Under the pieces are notes generated by a model. That model searched no databases. It saw only the letters and a list, made by a program, of their open reading frames with translations, and was not told where the DNA came from. The position numbers and the translations under genes were made by a program. This document shows positions 9,471-21,347 of a stretch of DNA of 64,000 nt, in pieces. How positions within the stretch are numbered: the stretch's first letter is position 1; each line of letters starts with the position of its first letter. The stretch comes from Flavobacterium sp. MDT1-60 (GTDB taxonomy: Bacteria; Bacteroidota; Bacteroidia; Flavobacteriales; Flavobacteriaceae): the NCBI RefSeq assembly GCF_014844035.1, contig NZ_CP062159.1, positions 3,720,001 to 3,784,000 on the forward strand, in the 5' to 3' direction.

Positions 9471-10613
9471 TTAGACTTTCAAAAACCATTTTTTCTTATA
9501 GAGAAAATAAAGCAGCATGAGCTGCACTATCGTTACTGATAAAGTGGTAAAAACCGGTTGCCAGATGAGCGGCAGGAACTTTATAATTCCTCCAAAAACA
9601 TATTCGGCGGTATGCTTAAAATCTACCAGCCCTTCAGCTGCCATATAAATCAAAATAGAATTTGAACCGATTAATAGTAATGGAAAGGCCCAATTTTGAA
9701 ATCCTAAAAGATCGATAATCAGATAAAAAAAAGTAAAAAACAAAATACTAAATCCGCCTACAAAACATACAAACGAGCTCGTCCACAAATGTTTATTAAT
9801 AGGAAAATCATAATCCCAAAGAATTCCTATACCTATTAAAACAAGTGCAGAAAGAATCAATATTGCCAGTTTTTTGCCTGCTGAAAAGTGATTTTTTGCT
9901 CTTAAAAAAGTGCCTAAAAATACACCGAGCAAAGCTGTGGCAATGGCTGGTATTGTCGAAAACAATCCTTCCGGATCATAAACCTTACTGTGTAATCTTC
10001 CCGGTAAAAACAAACGGTCTATATATGCTTCTAATGAACCTGCTTTAGTTAAAACACCTGCTCCAAAATCCGGAACGGGAACTAATTTCATAGCTAAATA
10101 ATAGCCTGCCAAAATAGCCGCAAACCAAATAAGCTGTTGCTTCAGATTAAAATTTAAATAAATAAGCCCTGCAAAAAACCAGGCAAGTCCAATGCGGCCA
10201 AGTACACTGGCAAAACGGGTTTGGTCGAAACCATCAAACCTTAATAATCCGTTTACAACAAAACCCAGAAACAATAAAATGCAGGTTCGTCGTAACATCG
10301 ATAAGTATATTTTTTGTTTTTCTTTTGATGGTAATTCATTTGGTGTTTTTACGCCTGCGATACTCAATTTTTTCTCAAAAGAATACGGCATTGAAATTCC
10401 TGCAACAAACAGAAAAACTGGAAATATCATATCATAAAACGTAATACCGTTCCACTCTGCATGGTGTAATTGAGACGACATCCAGATAAAAACAGGAATT
10501 GGCGCAGCCTTTGCCAGTGCATGTATAATATGTTCGCCGCTCATAATCCAAAACATGACAAACCCTCTTAGAACATCTAAAGAAATTAATCTGTTGTTTG
10601 TAGTGTTACTCAT
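9471..10613 (-). CDS. HGSNAT-like transmembrane acetyltransferase (DUF5009/NagX type)
   Basis: Polytopic inner-membrane protein (about 10 helices) related to human heparan-alpha-glucosaminide N-acetyltransferase. As recalled, matching blocks are LDVLRGF (12-18), HHAEWNGITFYDMIFPVF near 50-67, YIDRLFLPG, YDPEGLFSTIPA, INKHLWTSSFV and a terminal LYKKKWFLKV. His51 aligns with the proposed active-site His269 of HGSNAT (KHASWNG). The human enzyme uses cytosolic acetyl-CoA to acetylate a terminal alpha-glucosamine on the far side of the membrane. Here that would be the periplasm. The locus also encodes GH89, the next enzyme in the lysosomal pathway. Bacterial relatives are often called NagX and found in GlcNAc loci. 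Biochemical activity is unproven. Confidence 0.85.
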   Translation of the reverse strand: MSNTTNNRLISLDVLRGFVMFWIMSGEHIIHALAKAAPIPVFIWMSSQLHHAEWNGITFYDMIFPVFLFVAGISMPYSFEKKLSIAGVKTPNELPSKEKQKIYLSMLRRTCILLFLGFVVNGLLRFDGFDQTRFASVLGRIGLAWFFAGLIYLNFNLKQQLIWFAAILAGYYLAMKLVPVPDFGAGVLTKAGSLEAYIDRLFLPGRLHSKVYDPEGLFSTIPAIATALLGVFLGTFLRAKNHFSAGKKLAILILSALVLIGIGILWDYDFPINKHLWTSSFVCFVGGFSILFFTFFYLIIDLLGFQNWAFPLLLIGSNSILIYMAAEGLVDFKHTAEYVFGGIIKFLPLIWQPVFTTLSVTIVQLMLLYFLYKKKWFLKV

Positions 10614-10629
10614 TTTTTAGTTTTCAGTT

Positions 10630-10803
10630 TATTAGTGTTCAGTCGCAGTTTTCAGTCTCAGTCTCAGTCTCAGTCTCAGTCTCAGTCACAGTCACAGTCA
10701 CAGTTTTCAGTCACGGTTACAGTGCCAGTCGCAGTGTTCAGTCTCAGTGTTCAGTCTCAGTGTTTAGTAGTTACTGCAAACTGAACACTGAGACTGAGAC
10801 TGT
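10630..10803. repeat. Degenerate TCAGTC hexamer array with a 17-bp inverted repeat
   Basis: The gap between the GH2 pseudogene and the acetyltransferase gene is filled with tandem variants of CAGTCT, CAGTCA and CAGTGTT. Near its right end a perfect 17-bp inverted repeat pairs 10739-10755 (CAGTCTCAGTGTTCAGT) with 10780-10796 around a 24-base loop. The rest of the array can also pair with the right arm in other registers. On the minus strand it lies in the leader of the acetyltransferase. It may act as an RNA hairpin or merely be slippage-prone filler. It contains no open frame and no spacer structure. Confidence 0.85.
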
Positions 10804-10807
10804 AAAC

Positions 10808-13946
<3,139 letters not shown>

Positions 13947-14007
13947 TTAGTTAGTAGTTTAATTCTCCAGATGCTGAAGAAGAAAAAGTTGAAATAAGGA
14001 AGTTTAC

Positions 14008-14880
14008 TTAAAACTTCATTTTCTCCGGTAAATATTTAGCAACTAATTCTTTATAATAAGGCAACAATGCTTTAACATCTGGTTTAACCGGTGCCTTTGT
14101 ATATAAGTCATATGGGTTAAATTTTCGAACCCAGTCAAACATTTCTATATCTTTTTCATTCATTAAATGTGCATAGGCATTTTCTTTGTGCTGTGAATAG
14201 AAAGAATGGTATCGAATCATATATAAGGCCGGATCCGGAAGATAATCTTTCATGATCTGATATAAATATTCATCATGTCCCCAACTCATTTTTACTTTAT
14301 CCAGTCCGCAATTTTGAGTATAAACGCCTAATTTCGTATTGAATCTTTCATCTGTATAATCCGGATTTTCTTTGAAAAATTCAGGATATACAATTTTATC
14401 AGAATAGGAACATCCTACCGGAAAAGTATCTCCAACAACGGCCCATTGCGGTTCGCCAAACAAGCATAAAATTTTACCAAGATCATGTATAAAACCTGTT
14501 AGTACAAACCAGTCCGGGTGACCGTCTGCCCTAATGGCTTCTGAAGTTTGCAAAAGATGCTGTGTCTGGTCCAAATCAATATCCGGATCACTATCGTCTA
14601 CAAGGGTATTTAAGAAATCAACAGCTTCCCAAATTGACATTTCTTTTTTATTGAACTGTAAAAATTCATCTTCTTTACTGCAAACAAAGTCATAAGTTTG
14701 ATAGGTATGATTTATTCTATAAAACTCCTTAACGGTTTCCACTCTTTCTGAATCGACATAATTTCTAAACTCTTCTTTTTCTTTTACAGGTTCAGATGGG
14801 TCTGGATATCGTATTAACAAATCGTCTTCCCATTCATCCAGATTGTTCAGCGGATTGTCAGTGTCAATTGGTTTTTTCAT
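14008..14880 (-). CDS. Myo-inositol oxygenase (MIOX)
   Basis: Cytoplasmic di-iron oxygenase that opens myo-inositol to D-glucuronate with O2. The 290-aa protein has no signal peptide and aligns over its length with mammalian MIOX, as recalled. All six iron ligands can be placed: His108 (QTQHLL), His132 and Asp133 (FIHDLGK), His202 (WGHDEYLY), His225 (RYHSFY) and Asp258 (NPYDLYTK). The long block [16 protein letters not shown] is also conserved. The family is mainly eukaryotic with scattered bacterial members. It lies between the hybrid regulator and the GH2 gene, inside the glycan locus, which suggests that inositol is one product of the substrate. Glucuronate-processing genes are not in the window. 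Confidence 0.95.
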   Translation of the reverse strand: MKKPIDTDNPLNNLDEWEDDLLIRYPDPSEPVKEKEEFRNYVDSERVETVKEFYRINHTYQTYDFVCSKEDEFLQFNKKEMSIWEAVDFLNTLVDDSDPDIDLDQTQHLLQTSEAIRADGHPDWFVLTGFIHDLGKILCLFGEPQWAVVGDTFPVGCSYSDKIVYPEFFKENPDYTDERFNTKLGVYTQNCGLDKVKMSWGHDEYLYQIMKDYLPDPALYMIRYHSFYSQHKENAYAHLMNEKDIEMFDWVRKFNPYDLYTKAPVKPDVKALLPYYKELVAKYLPEKMKF

Positions 14881-14994
14881 AAGATTTAAATTAATTGTTA
14901 CAAGACAAAAATAGAAGTATCAAGCAAAAACAAAATGGATTAATACATCAAAAACATGGATAGATTTTAAATTAATGTGATTTTTGTGATAAAT

Positions 14995-15375
14995 AATTGT
15001 GAAAAAAAATCAGATTTGATTTTTTTAAATTCCAATAAAAAAATTCCAAATTCCAAATTACTATTGGGTTGGAATTTGGAATTTGAAAAATTGGAATTTG
15101 ATTTCGCACTGCTGTGCGCCTCTACGATAAACCAATGGGGAAATCATTAAAAAAAAATCCAAAAAAGAAATTCCAAATTCCAATTACACTTTGAATTGGA
15201 ATTTGGAATTTGAAAAATTGGAATTTGAAAAAATTTGGGATTTGATTTCACTTTGCGGAGACGCACTGCTGTGCGCCTCTACGAACCAATGGGGTAATTA
15301 AAAATAAATTCCAAAAAATAAATTCTAAATTCTTCTCGAGGTTGGAATTTGGAATTTAAAAAATTGGAATTTTAT
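14995..15375. repeat. Intergenic repeat block: AAATTCC hairpins plus a duplicated 23-bp unit
   Basis: This 495-base gap between MIOX and the hybrid regulator holds no gene. It contains a perfect 16-bp inverted repeat (15041-15056 / 15069-15084), a perfect 18-bp one (15168-15185 / 15194-15211) and a decayed third copy (15320-15332 / 15342-15357), all built from AAATTCCAAATTCCAA and its complement. Between them, CGCACTGCTGTGCGCCTCTACGA-type units occur at 15105-15127 and 15262-15284, each followed by an ACCAATGGGG motif. On the minus strand each AAATTCC hairpin is followed by T-rich sequence, so the block could act as tandem terminators after the regulator gene. There is no transposase or target duplication. 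Confidence 0.85.
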
Positions 15376-18300
15376 TTAATTAATCAGCTTGCTTGGAGGA
15401 AAACCAAACTGCTTTTTGAAACATCTGCTAAAATATAATGGATCATTAAAACCTACTAAGTTGGTCACTTCAGAAACGTTATATTTTTTGGTTTTTAAAA
15501 GCTCTGCTGATTTTTTTAAACGAATTGTTCTGATAAACTCGTTTGGAGCCAAATCAGTCAATTCCTTGATTTTCCTGTATAATTTAGACGAGCTAACGCC
15601 CAATTTATCACATAAAAATTCTGTTGACAAATCTTCTTCGCTCAGATTATCATTGATCAAAGCTGTAATTTTCTCCATAAACTCTTCATCGATCGGAGAA
15701 TGGGTTAACAAACTTATTTTACTTTCTATTTCACCAGAGAACTTTACTTTCAATTCTAAACGTGATTTAATAATATTTTCAATAACTGTTTTTAGCAGTA
15801 ACGGTTCAAAAGGTTTGACTAAATAACTATCGGCTCCCATGTCATATCCTTTTACTTTATCTGTATTTTCGGCAAGTGCAGTTAAAAGAACAACAGGAAT
15901 ATGACTGATAAATTCATCACTTTTTAATTGTCTGCAAAATTCTAATCCGTCCATAACCGGCATCATGACATCTGCAACACACAAAATTGGTTTTATTTGC
16001 CTGCATATTTTCAGGCCTTCCTCTCCATTTTCGGCATCGTAAACTTTATAGTAATCAGACAGATAATCGACTAAGTATTTTCTAAGTTCGATATTGTCTT
16101 CAATCACTAATATTTTTTCCTTTAAATCTGTATTCTGAATAATTTTTTTGGCTGCTTTTTCAGGAATGAGCATACTTAGATTATCATTTTTCAAAGCATA
16201 TTCAAACACTTCTTTGGTATCATAAGAACTTCGCTGTATCGGAATTTCAACTCTAAAGGTACTGCCTTTGCCAGGTGTACTTTCTACCGTTATTATTCCT
16301 TTATGAATGGCTACAAGAGATTTTACCAATGATAGACCAATACCAGAACCTGTATTATTTGCTTTACTGTTGGAAGCCTGATAGAATCGTTTAAAGATTT
16401 TTTCCTGACTTTTTAAGGGAATTCCAATACCATCATCACTAACCTGTATAATCAGGAAATCTTCCGGACCTTCTTTAAGATTAATAAACAAATCTACATT
16501 TCCGTATTTATTGGTGAATTTCAAGGCATTAGACAACAGATTATAAAGAATCTTATCGTATTTATCGTTGTCGATCCAGCCGGTAATAGTATCAACTCCA
16601 GAAGTAAAATTTAATTTAATTTTCTTGTTGTAGGCTAACTCTTTATAAGAATCGAAAATATTTTTTGAATAGGCAAGAATGTCTGTTTTTGAAACTTTAA
16701 GTTTTAATTCTCCAGACTGTGCTTTTCTAAAATCGAGTACCTGATTGACCAGATTTAGCAATCTGCTTGCATTTTGATAAATTAGATTGTAACGGCTTTT
16801 TTCATATTCGGTTGCGTTGCTGTTATTCTCATCTAATAATTGTTTGGCAGGGCCCAAAATAAGTGTCAACGGCGTTCTTAGCTCATGCGAGATATTAGTA
16901 AAAAAACGTAATTTTTCATTATTGAGCTTGATGTCATGCTCTCTGTTTACTTTTTCTGTCAGCAGTTCTTGTTTTAGTCGGATGCGATTTTTTATTTCTT
17001 TTCTGATAAAATAAAAAATACAGGCTAATAGTAATATAAACAGTATAAATGATGTCGGAGTTAACCAAAAAGGAGGAAGAATTCTAATTTGGTATGATAC
17101 TTCCTTACTCCAATTTCCATCACTGTTACACGATTTTATTTTAAAAACATATTTGCCCGGATACAGGTTGGTATACTGAACAATTCTGGAGTTACTGTTG
17201 GCGGTAATCCAATGTTTGTCAAAACCTTCGAGCATATATTGAAACTTATTTAGCTTTTCATTTACAAATGAAGGAGTCGAAAACTGAAGCGAAAAATTTC
17301 GGTTTTTATAATTGAGTTCTGCCTTTTTACCGTAATTAAAATCTTGTAACAGCGGAATTTGACCATTTATTTCCATGTTGGGAAATACCTCTTCATTCTG
17401 AATTTTAAATTCGGTTATAACAGGTTCCGGCGACCAATTATTTCTCTTCATTGCGTGTGGAGAAAAAGTAATAATACCGTTTTTACCACCCAGATAAATA
17501 TTAGAATTATCAAAATTAAAAAAACCGCTTGAGCTAAAAACATCCAGTCTGTTACCACTGTTTACATGATAGATATTAATCTCTTTTAGATTAGCATTTA
17601 CCCATGCAATACTATTGTTGTTTATGTTTAACCATAAATTTCCGTTAGTATCAGATAACATATCCGTAACCCATTTTCCGGAGAGTTCCTTAAAATGTGA
17701 GATTGTTTTAAAATTGTTTTTTGAAGGCTCATAAACGCATAGGCCATACCGCGTGGAAGCCCATATTTTTCCTTTTTTATCGATCATAACATCACTTACG
17801 TTATCATCGTATGGAGCGCCATTTTCTTTTTTGGAAAGAGACTTATAGGTTTCTATTTTTCCTGATGTATTGTTGTATCTCACTACACCTGTTTCTGTTG
17901 CAAACCAGATATTGTTTTTAGTGTCTTTTTCTATAGCATTAACCTGGAAACCAGGCAATAATTTACCTTTGGACGACTGAACTTCCAGTGTGTTAGTGTT
18001 AATAATAACAGCTCCTTCTCCAAAAGAGCCTACCATCATCGTTTGTGGTCCAATTTTACAAAAAGCAAATACTGCAGAGGATTCAAAGCCAAGGGAGATT
18101 TCTTTTGAAGAATTAGTTGCATAATTATATACCATCAGATTACCATTCCAAAGACCGCAATAAAAAATCTTTCCATCATCCGAATAAATACTGGCGATAT
18201 CCTTGTCATTATTGTACAATGGCTTAAAACCTTTGGCATTAGATATAAAAAGTCCGCTATGACTGGTTGCGACAATTACTTTTTTGTCAAATGTTTTTGC

Positions 18301-19416
18301 AAAACCTCTTATACGCGGAGCTTGATTACCTATGTGATGGGATATGTCTTTATTGAGTGTAAACTGATTTTCATATGGATCAAATTTATCCAGTCCGTCT
18401 TCTGTTCCTATCCATAGTACTCCGGATGCGTCAAAATATAATGACGAAATTAAATTATCAACGATAGATGTATCTTCTGATAATATGGAATAATACCATT
18501 TGTAATTTCCTTTTTGAATATCTTCCAAATTCTTGCACACCAGTAATCCTCCTAAAGTACCCACCCAATACTTACCGTCCTGAGCTCGGGCAACTGACAA
18601 AAAATACGGACCTAAACTTCCTCTAATTTCCTTGTCTTCAATATATAAATTTACAAATTGATCGGTTTTTTTATCTAATTTATACAGCCCTTGACGCGTT
18701 CCTATAAAAATATCTGACTTGGCATCTTCATAAATAAAATTAACGTACGGATTCTTCGCATTAGAATTAGGAACAAGAAGCGTGTACTCATTAATTCTTA
18801 CAATAGCACCTTTTGCATCCATGGCAATTTTTGCTACAGATCCATTTTCATAACTACCTATCCAGATATTTCCTTTTTTATCTTCAAAAATTTCTTTTAC
18901 ATAATCAAATCCCTTGATTGGAATCTTTTCAAATCGGTTTCCTTTCAAATAAAACAGGTAAACGCCCTTAGTTTTAGTACCTACCCAGACTCTTTTAAAT
19001 TTATCAACATAAACGGATCGAATTTCTTCTTCCGGTAAACTATTAGGATCGTCTTTTTTGGAAAAAAAAGTGGTAAAAACCTGAGTGTCCAATTTAAAAA
19101 GTGTAAGGCCTTTTCTGGTTCCTATCCATAAATTATTAGAATCTTCATCCAATTCTAATGCGGTTATGTCATCATTATACAATTTATTCGTGCCTGGTGA
19201 ATAACTCATATAATTTTTAAACTGATATCCATCAAAACGATTCAAACCTGAAAAAGTTCCAAACCACAAAAAACCTTTTTTATCCTGCACAATATGTCTT
19301 ACCGAATTATGAGACAAACCATTATTGTCATTATAATGCGTAAATTTTATATTCTGCGAATGCGAATAATAAAATACGATTAAACAAAGAAAAATAATGT
19401 AAGGATTCTGTCTCAT
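15376..19416 (-). CDS. Hybrid two-component system regulator (HTCS) of the glycan locus
   Basis: One-protein signalling system that senses a periplasmic oligosaccharide and activates PUL genes. In order: an N-terminal signal/anchor (residues 1-20), two seven-bladed propellers of Reg_prop repeats (about 25-690; many W-x-G-T and D-x-x-G-x-x-W motifs), a Y_Y_Y domain (about 715-785), a membrane helix (about 790-808), HisKA with His844 in ISHELRTPL, HATPase with Asn963, a receiver (1100-1215) with Asp1149 in ADVMMPVMDG, and an AraC-type HTH (1237-1346). The length of 1346 aa is normal. It follows the phosphoesterase gene by 51 bases and is the only pathway-type regulator in the 37-kb locus. Confidence 0.96.
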   Translation of the reverse strand: MRQNPYIIFLCLIVFYYSHSQNIKFTHYNDNNGLSHNSVRHIVQDKKGFLWFGTFSGLNRFDGYQFKNYMSYSPGTNKLYNDDITALELDEDSNNLWIGTRKGLTLFKLDTQVFTTFFSKKDDPNSLPEEEIRSVYVDKFKRVWVGTKTKGVYLFYLKGNRFEKIPIKGFDYVKEIFEDKKGNIWIGSYENGSVAKIAMDAKGAIVRINEYTLLVPNSNAKNPYVNFIYEDAKSDIFIGTRQGLYKLDKKTDQFVNLYIEDKEIRGSLGPYFLSVARAQDGKYWVGTLGGLLVCKNLEDIQKGNYKWYYSILSEDTSIVDNLISSLYFDASGVLWIGTEDGLDKFDPYENQFTLNKDISHHIGNQAPRIRGFAKTFDKKVIVATSHSGLFISNAKGFKPLYNNDKDIASIYSDDGKIFYCGLWNGNLMVYNYATNSSKEISLGFESSAVFAFCKIGPQTMMVGSFGEGAVIINTNTLEVQSSKGKLLPGFQVNAIEKDTKNNIWFATETGVVRYNNTSGKIETYKSLSKKENGAPYDDNVSDVMIDKKGKIWASTRYGLCVYEPSKNNFKTISHFKELSGKWVTDMLSDTNGNLWLNINNNSIAWVNANLKEINIYHVNSGNRLDVFSSSGFFNFDNSNIYLGGKNGIITFSPHAMKRNNWSPEPVITEFKIQNEEVFPNMEINGQIPLLQDFNYGKKAELNYKNRNFSLQFSTPSFVNEKLNKFQYMLEGFDKHWITANSNSRIVQYTNLYPGKYVFKIKSCNSDGNWSKEVSYQIRILPPFWLTPTSFILFILLLACIFYFIRKEIKNRIRLKQELLTEKVNREHDIKLNNEKLRFFTNISHELRTPLTLILGPAKQLLDENNSNATEYEKSRYNLIYQNASRLLNLVNQVLDFRKAQSGELKLKVSKTDILAYSKNIFDSYKELAYNKKIKLNFTSGVDTITGWIDNDKYDKILYNLLSNALKFTNKYGNVDLFINLKEGPEDFLIIQVSDDGIGIPLKSQEKIFKRFYQASNSKANNTGSGIGLSLVKSLVAIHKGIITVESTPGKGSTFRVEIPIQRSSYDTKEVFEYALKNDNLSMLIPEKAAKKIIQNTDLKEKILVIEDNIELRKYLVDYLSDYYKVYDAENGEEGLKICRQIKPILCVADVMMPVMDGLEFCRQLKSDEFISHIPVVLLTALAENTDKVKGYDMGADSYLVKPFEPLLLKTVIENIIKSRLELKVKFSGEIESKISLLTHSPIDEEFMEKITALINDNLSEEDLSTEFLCDKLGVSSSKLYRKIKELTDLAPNEFIRTIRLKKSAELLKTKKYNVSEVTNLVGFNDPLYFSRCFKKQFGFPPSKLIN

Positions 19417-19467
19417 ATAAAAAGTTATACTGCAATTTACAGTTTTATTAATAGTTAGTTATTACTC

Positions 19468-21294
19468 TTAAGGATTTATTCTATCAATTTTATTATTTCT
19501 TAAGTCAATTCTAAAATGATCTGCAGGCTCTCCTTTTATTGTTTTCAAAAATATTTTAGCCCATAAAACCAGCTTCTCATCGTTTGATTTTTCTAATGCC
19601 GCACATACAATTTCGTACTGTTTTAATCTGCTGCGCCCTATTTCAGGAATAGCTAATTCATCGGCATTTTTTAATCTGTAAAAATCAAAAATCATATCAA
19701 AACCGATCCAGGAATCAAGATCTTCTTTCGTTAGTCCATTTGATTTTAATGCGACATCAATTTCTGAAGTATTTTTATTGATATACGATAAATCCTTGCC
19801 GGAAAGATTTAGAATTGATGTTAAAAATGCAGCCGGAAAATCTTCAGGTAAAAACCGAAGACGTACCAGTTCTTTTAAATGCCATTCTGTAAACTCCTTA
19901 TAATCTTTTGCCTTTAAAATCTCTTTGTTCCAAATGGCAGGACTTTTTACCTTTTGTAAATGAGCATATTCCTCTTCATAAAAAGCAAATAAACTATTAA
20001 ATTTTGGAACAGTACCAACGACAACGGTTTCTACCTCGAAATCTGAATCAGAATGAATGGTCAAGATTTTATAAGCGGGCATATAAGCTGCCAACGATGG
20101 TGTCTGAATATTAAAAAGCGTATTGCCTTTTGGTGTGGTGCGCACTCCCGTATCGTTAATGTGCATATGGCCGCCAAAATGAATCTGAATACCTGCATCA
20201 GCAAATGTCCGGGCTATTTCTTCAACAGGAACTCTGGATAATTGCATTTTATCAGCTCCAAACAATTGTTTTAACTCTGGAGAGGCATCATCATTAAAAT
20301 CAACCATGGGATAATGACTAAAGGCAATCAATATTTTTCCTTTTTGTCGGGCTTCTATAGCGACTTTTTTTACCCAGTCTATTAAATGACTTTTGTAAAG
20401 AAGCACATTATTATAACCAATACTGGCTCCCGAAAAATCATTTGGATTATCTGCCACACCTGACAGTTTTTTATTAGGAACATAAACATTTGCATCTATT
20501 GCCAACAGCCAGATTCCTTTGATGGGTTCAACTAAATAACTCGCATCAGGAAGTGATAAATTAGTGTTTTTAATGGTGTAAATCCTTTTTCCCAAAACAG
20601 ATTCAGCCATCGCTTTTTCTAAAGTATAATTTTCATAAGTATAATTTGAAAAAGGAGTTTCCCAATAGAGATAATTCTTTTGTGGAAAAAATCCGAAAGC
20701 AGCCATTTCCTGCATGGTTTCTTTGTATCCCCAATTTTTTATATCGGCTGAAATAATAGGTTCTAATGCATTTTCTTCTTTCTTAAAATTGGTTCCGGAG
20801 CTACTGATAATTTGCTCTTTTCCGTCTTTTCCCAGAAAATCTGTTTTGATGGCTTCTTGTGCAAAAGGTTTGACAGCATCATGATTTCCTGTTGTTACAA
20901 AAAACGACATGCCTTTTTCTTTTGAATATTGATCCAGAATATTTCTTAACCCTCTAACATGAACTGGTTGTCCGTCATCGCTAAAATCACCGGGAAGCAC
21001 GACTTGTTTAATTCCCTTTTTTGAAATATCATTCAGTGCTTCTAAAAAGGCAAAATAATTCTCGTTGAAAATTCTGGTCGAATGCAATTGCGCATTCATC
21101 GTTCTAATATTGGCATATTCACCCGTTACCGGATTTTTTATGCCTTGATAAGTATTGTCTTCAAATTTTGCAAAAATATCCTGCAAATGAACATCGGCTA
21201 TAAAAGCAATCTGAACATCTTTTGTGACGACCTGTTTTGGTTTACAGGCATATAAAGAAAGTAACAGTGGTATTAAAACCGATATTCTTAACAT
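19468..21294 (-). CDS. Calcineurin-like metallophosphoesterase lipoprotein
   Basis: Envelope-anchored dinuclear metal phosphoesterase. The lipobox SLYAC puts the lipidated Cys at 17. Metal-site motifs are all present: IADVH (Asp34, His36), LPGDFSDDG (Asp103), GNHDA (Asn137, His138), then AFSHYP and GGHMHI further on. The 608-aa chain has a long C-terminal extension with no motif I recognise. It lies between GH28 (53 bases upstream) and HTCS (51 bases downstream). A phosphoesterase inside a glycan-degrading operon suggests a phosphorylated substrate such as an inositol-phosphate head group. That link is inference; a general phosphatase is possible. Confidence 0.85.
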   Translation of the reverse strand: MLRISVLIPLLLSLYACKPKQVVTKDVQIAFIADVHLQDIFAKFEDNTYQGIKNPVTGEYANIRTMNAQLHSTRIFNENYFAFLEALNDISKKGIKQVVLPGDFSDDGQPVHVRGLRNILDQYSKEKGMSFFVTTGNHDAVKPFAQEAIKTDFLGKDGKEQIISSSGTNFKKEENALEPIISADIKNWGYKETMQEMAAFGFFPQKNYLYWETPFSNYTYENYTLEKAMAESVLGKRIYTIKNTNLSLPDASYLVEPIKGIWLLAIDANVYVPNKKLSGVADNPNDFSGASIGYNNVLLYKSHLIDWVKKVAIEARQKGKILIAFSHYPMVDFNDDASPELKQLFGADKMQLSRVPVEEIARTFADAGIQIHFGGHMHINDTGVRTTPKGNTLFNIQTPSLAAYMPAYKILTIHSDSDFEVETVVVGTVPKFNSLFAFYEEEYAHLQKVKSPAIWNKEILKAKDYKEFTEWHLKELVRLRFLPEDFPAAFLTSILNLSGKDLSYINKNTSEIDVALKSNGLTKEDLDSWIGFDMIFDFYRLKNADELAIPEIGRSRLKQYEIVCAALEKSNDEKLVLWAKIFLKTIKGEPADHFRIDLRNNKIDRINP

Positions 21295-21347
21295 ATAACT
21301 TTATTTTTTAAATATTTTTCCTCTAAAGTTTTAAAAAAAGATAATCA

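Noticed and set aside
10630..10803. CRISPR array
   Set aside because: Units are 6 bases long and contiguous, with no unique spacers and no cas genes nearby.
14995..15375. Insertion sequence
   Set aside because: No transposase frame and no terminal repeats with target duplication; only short hairpin repeats are present.
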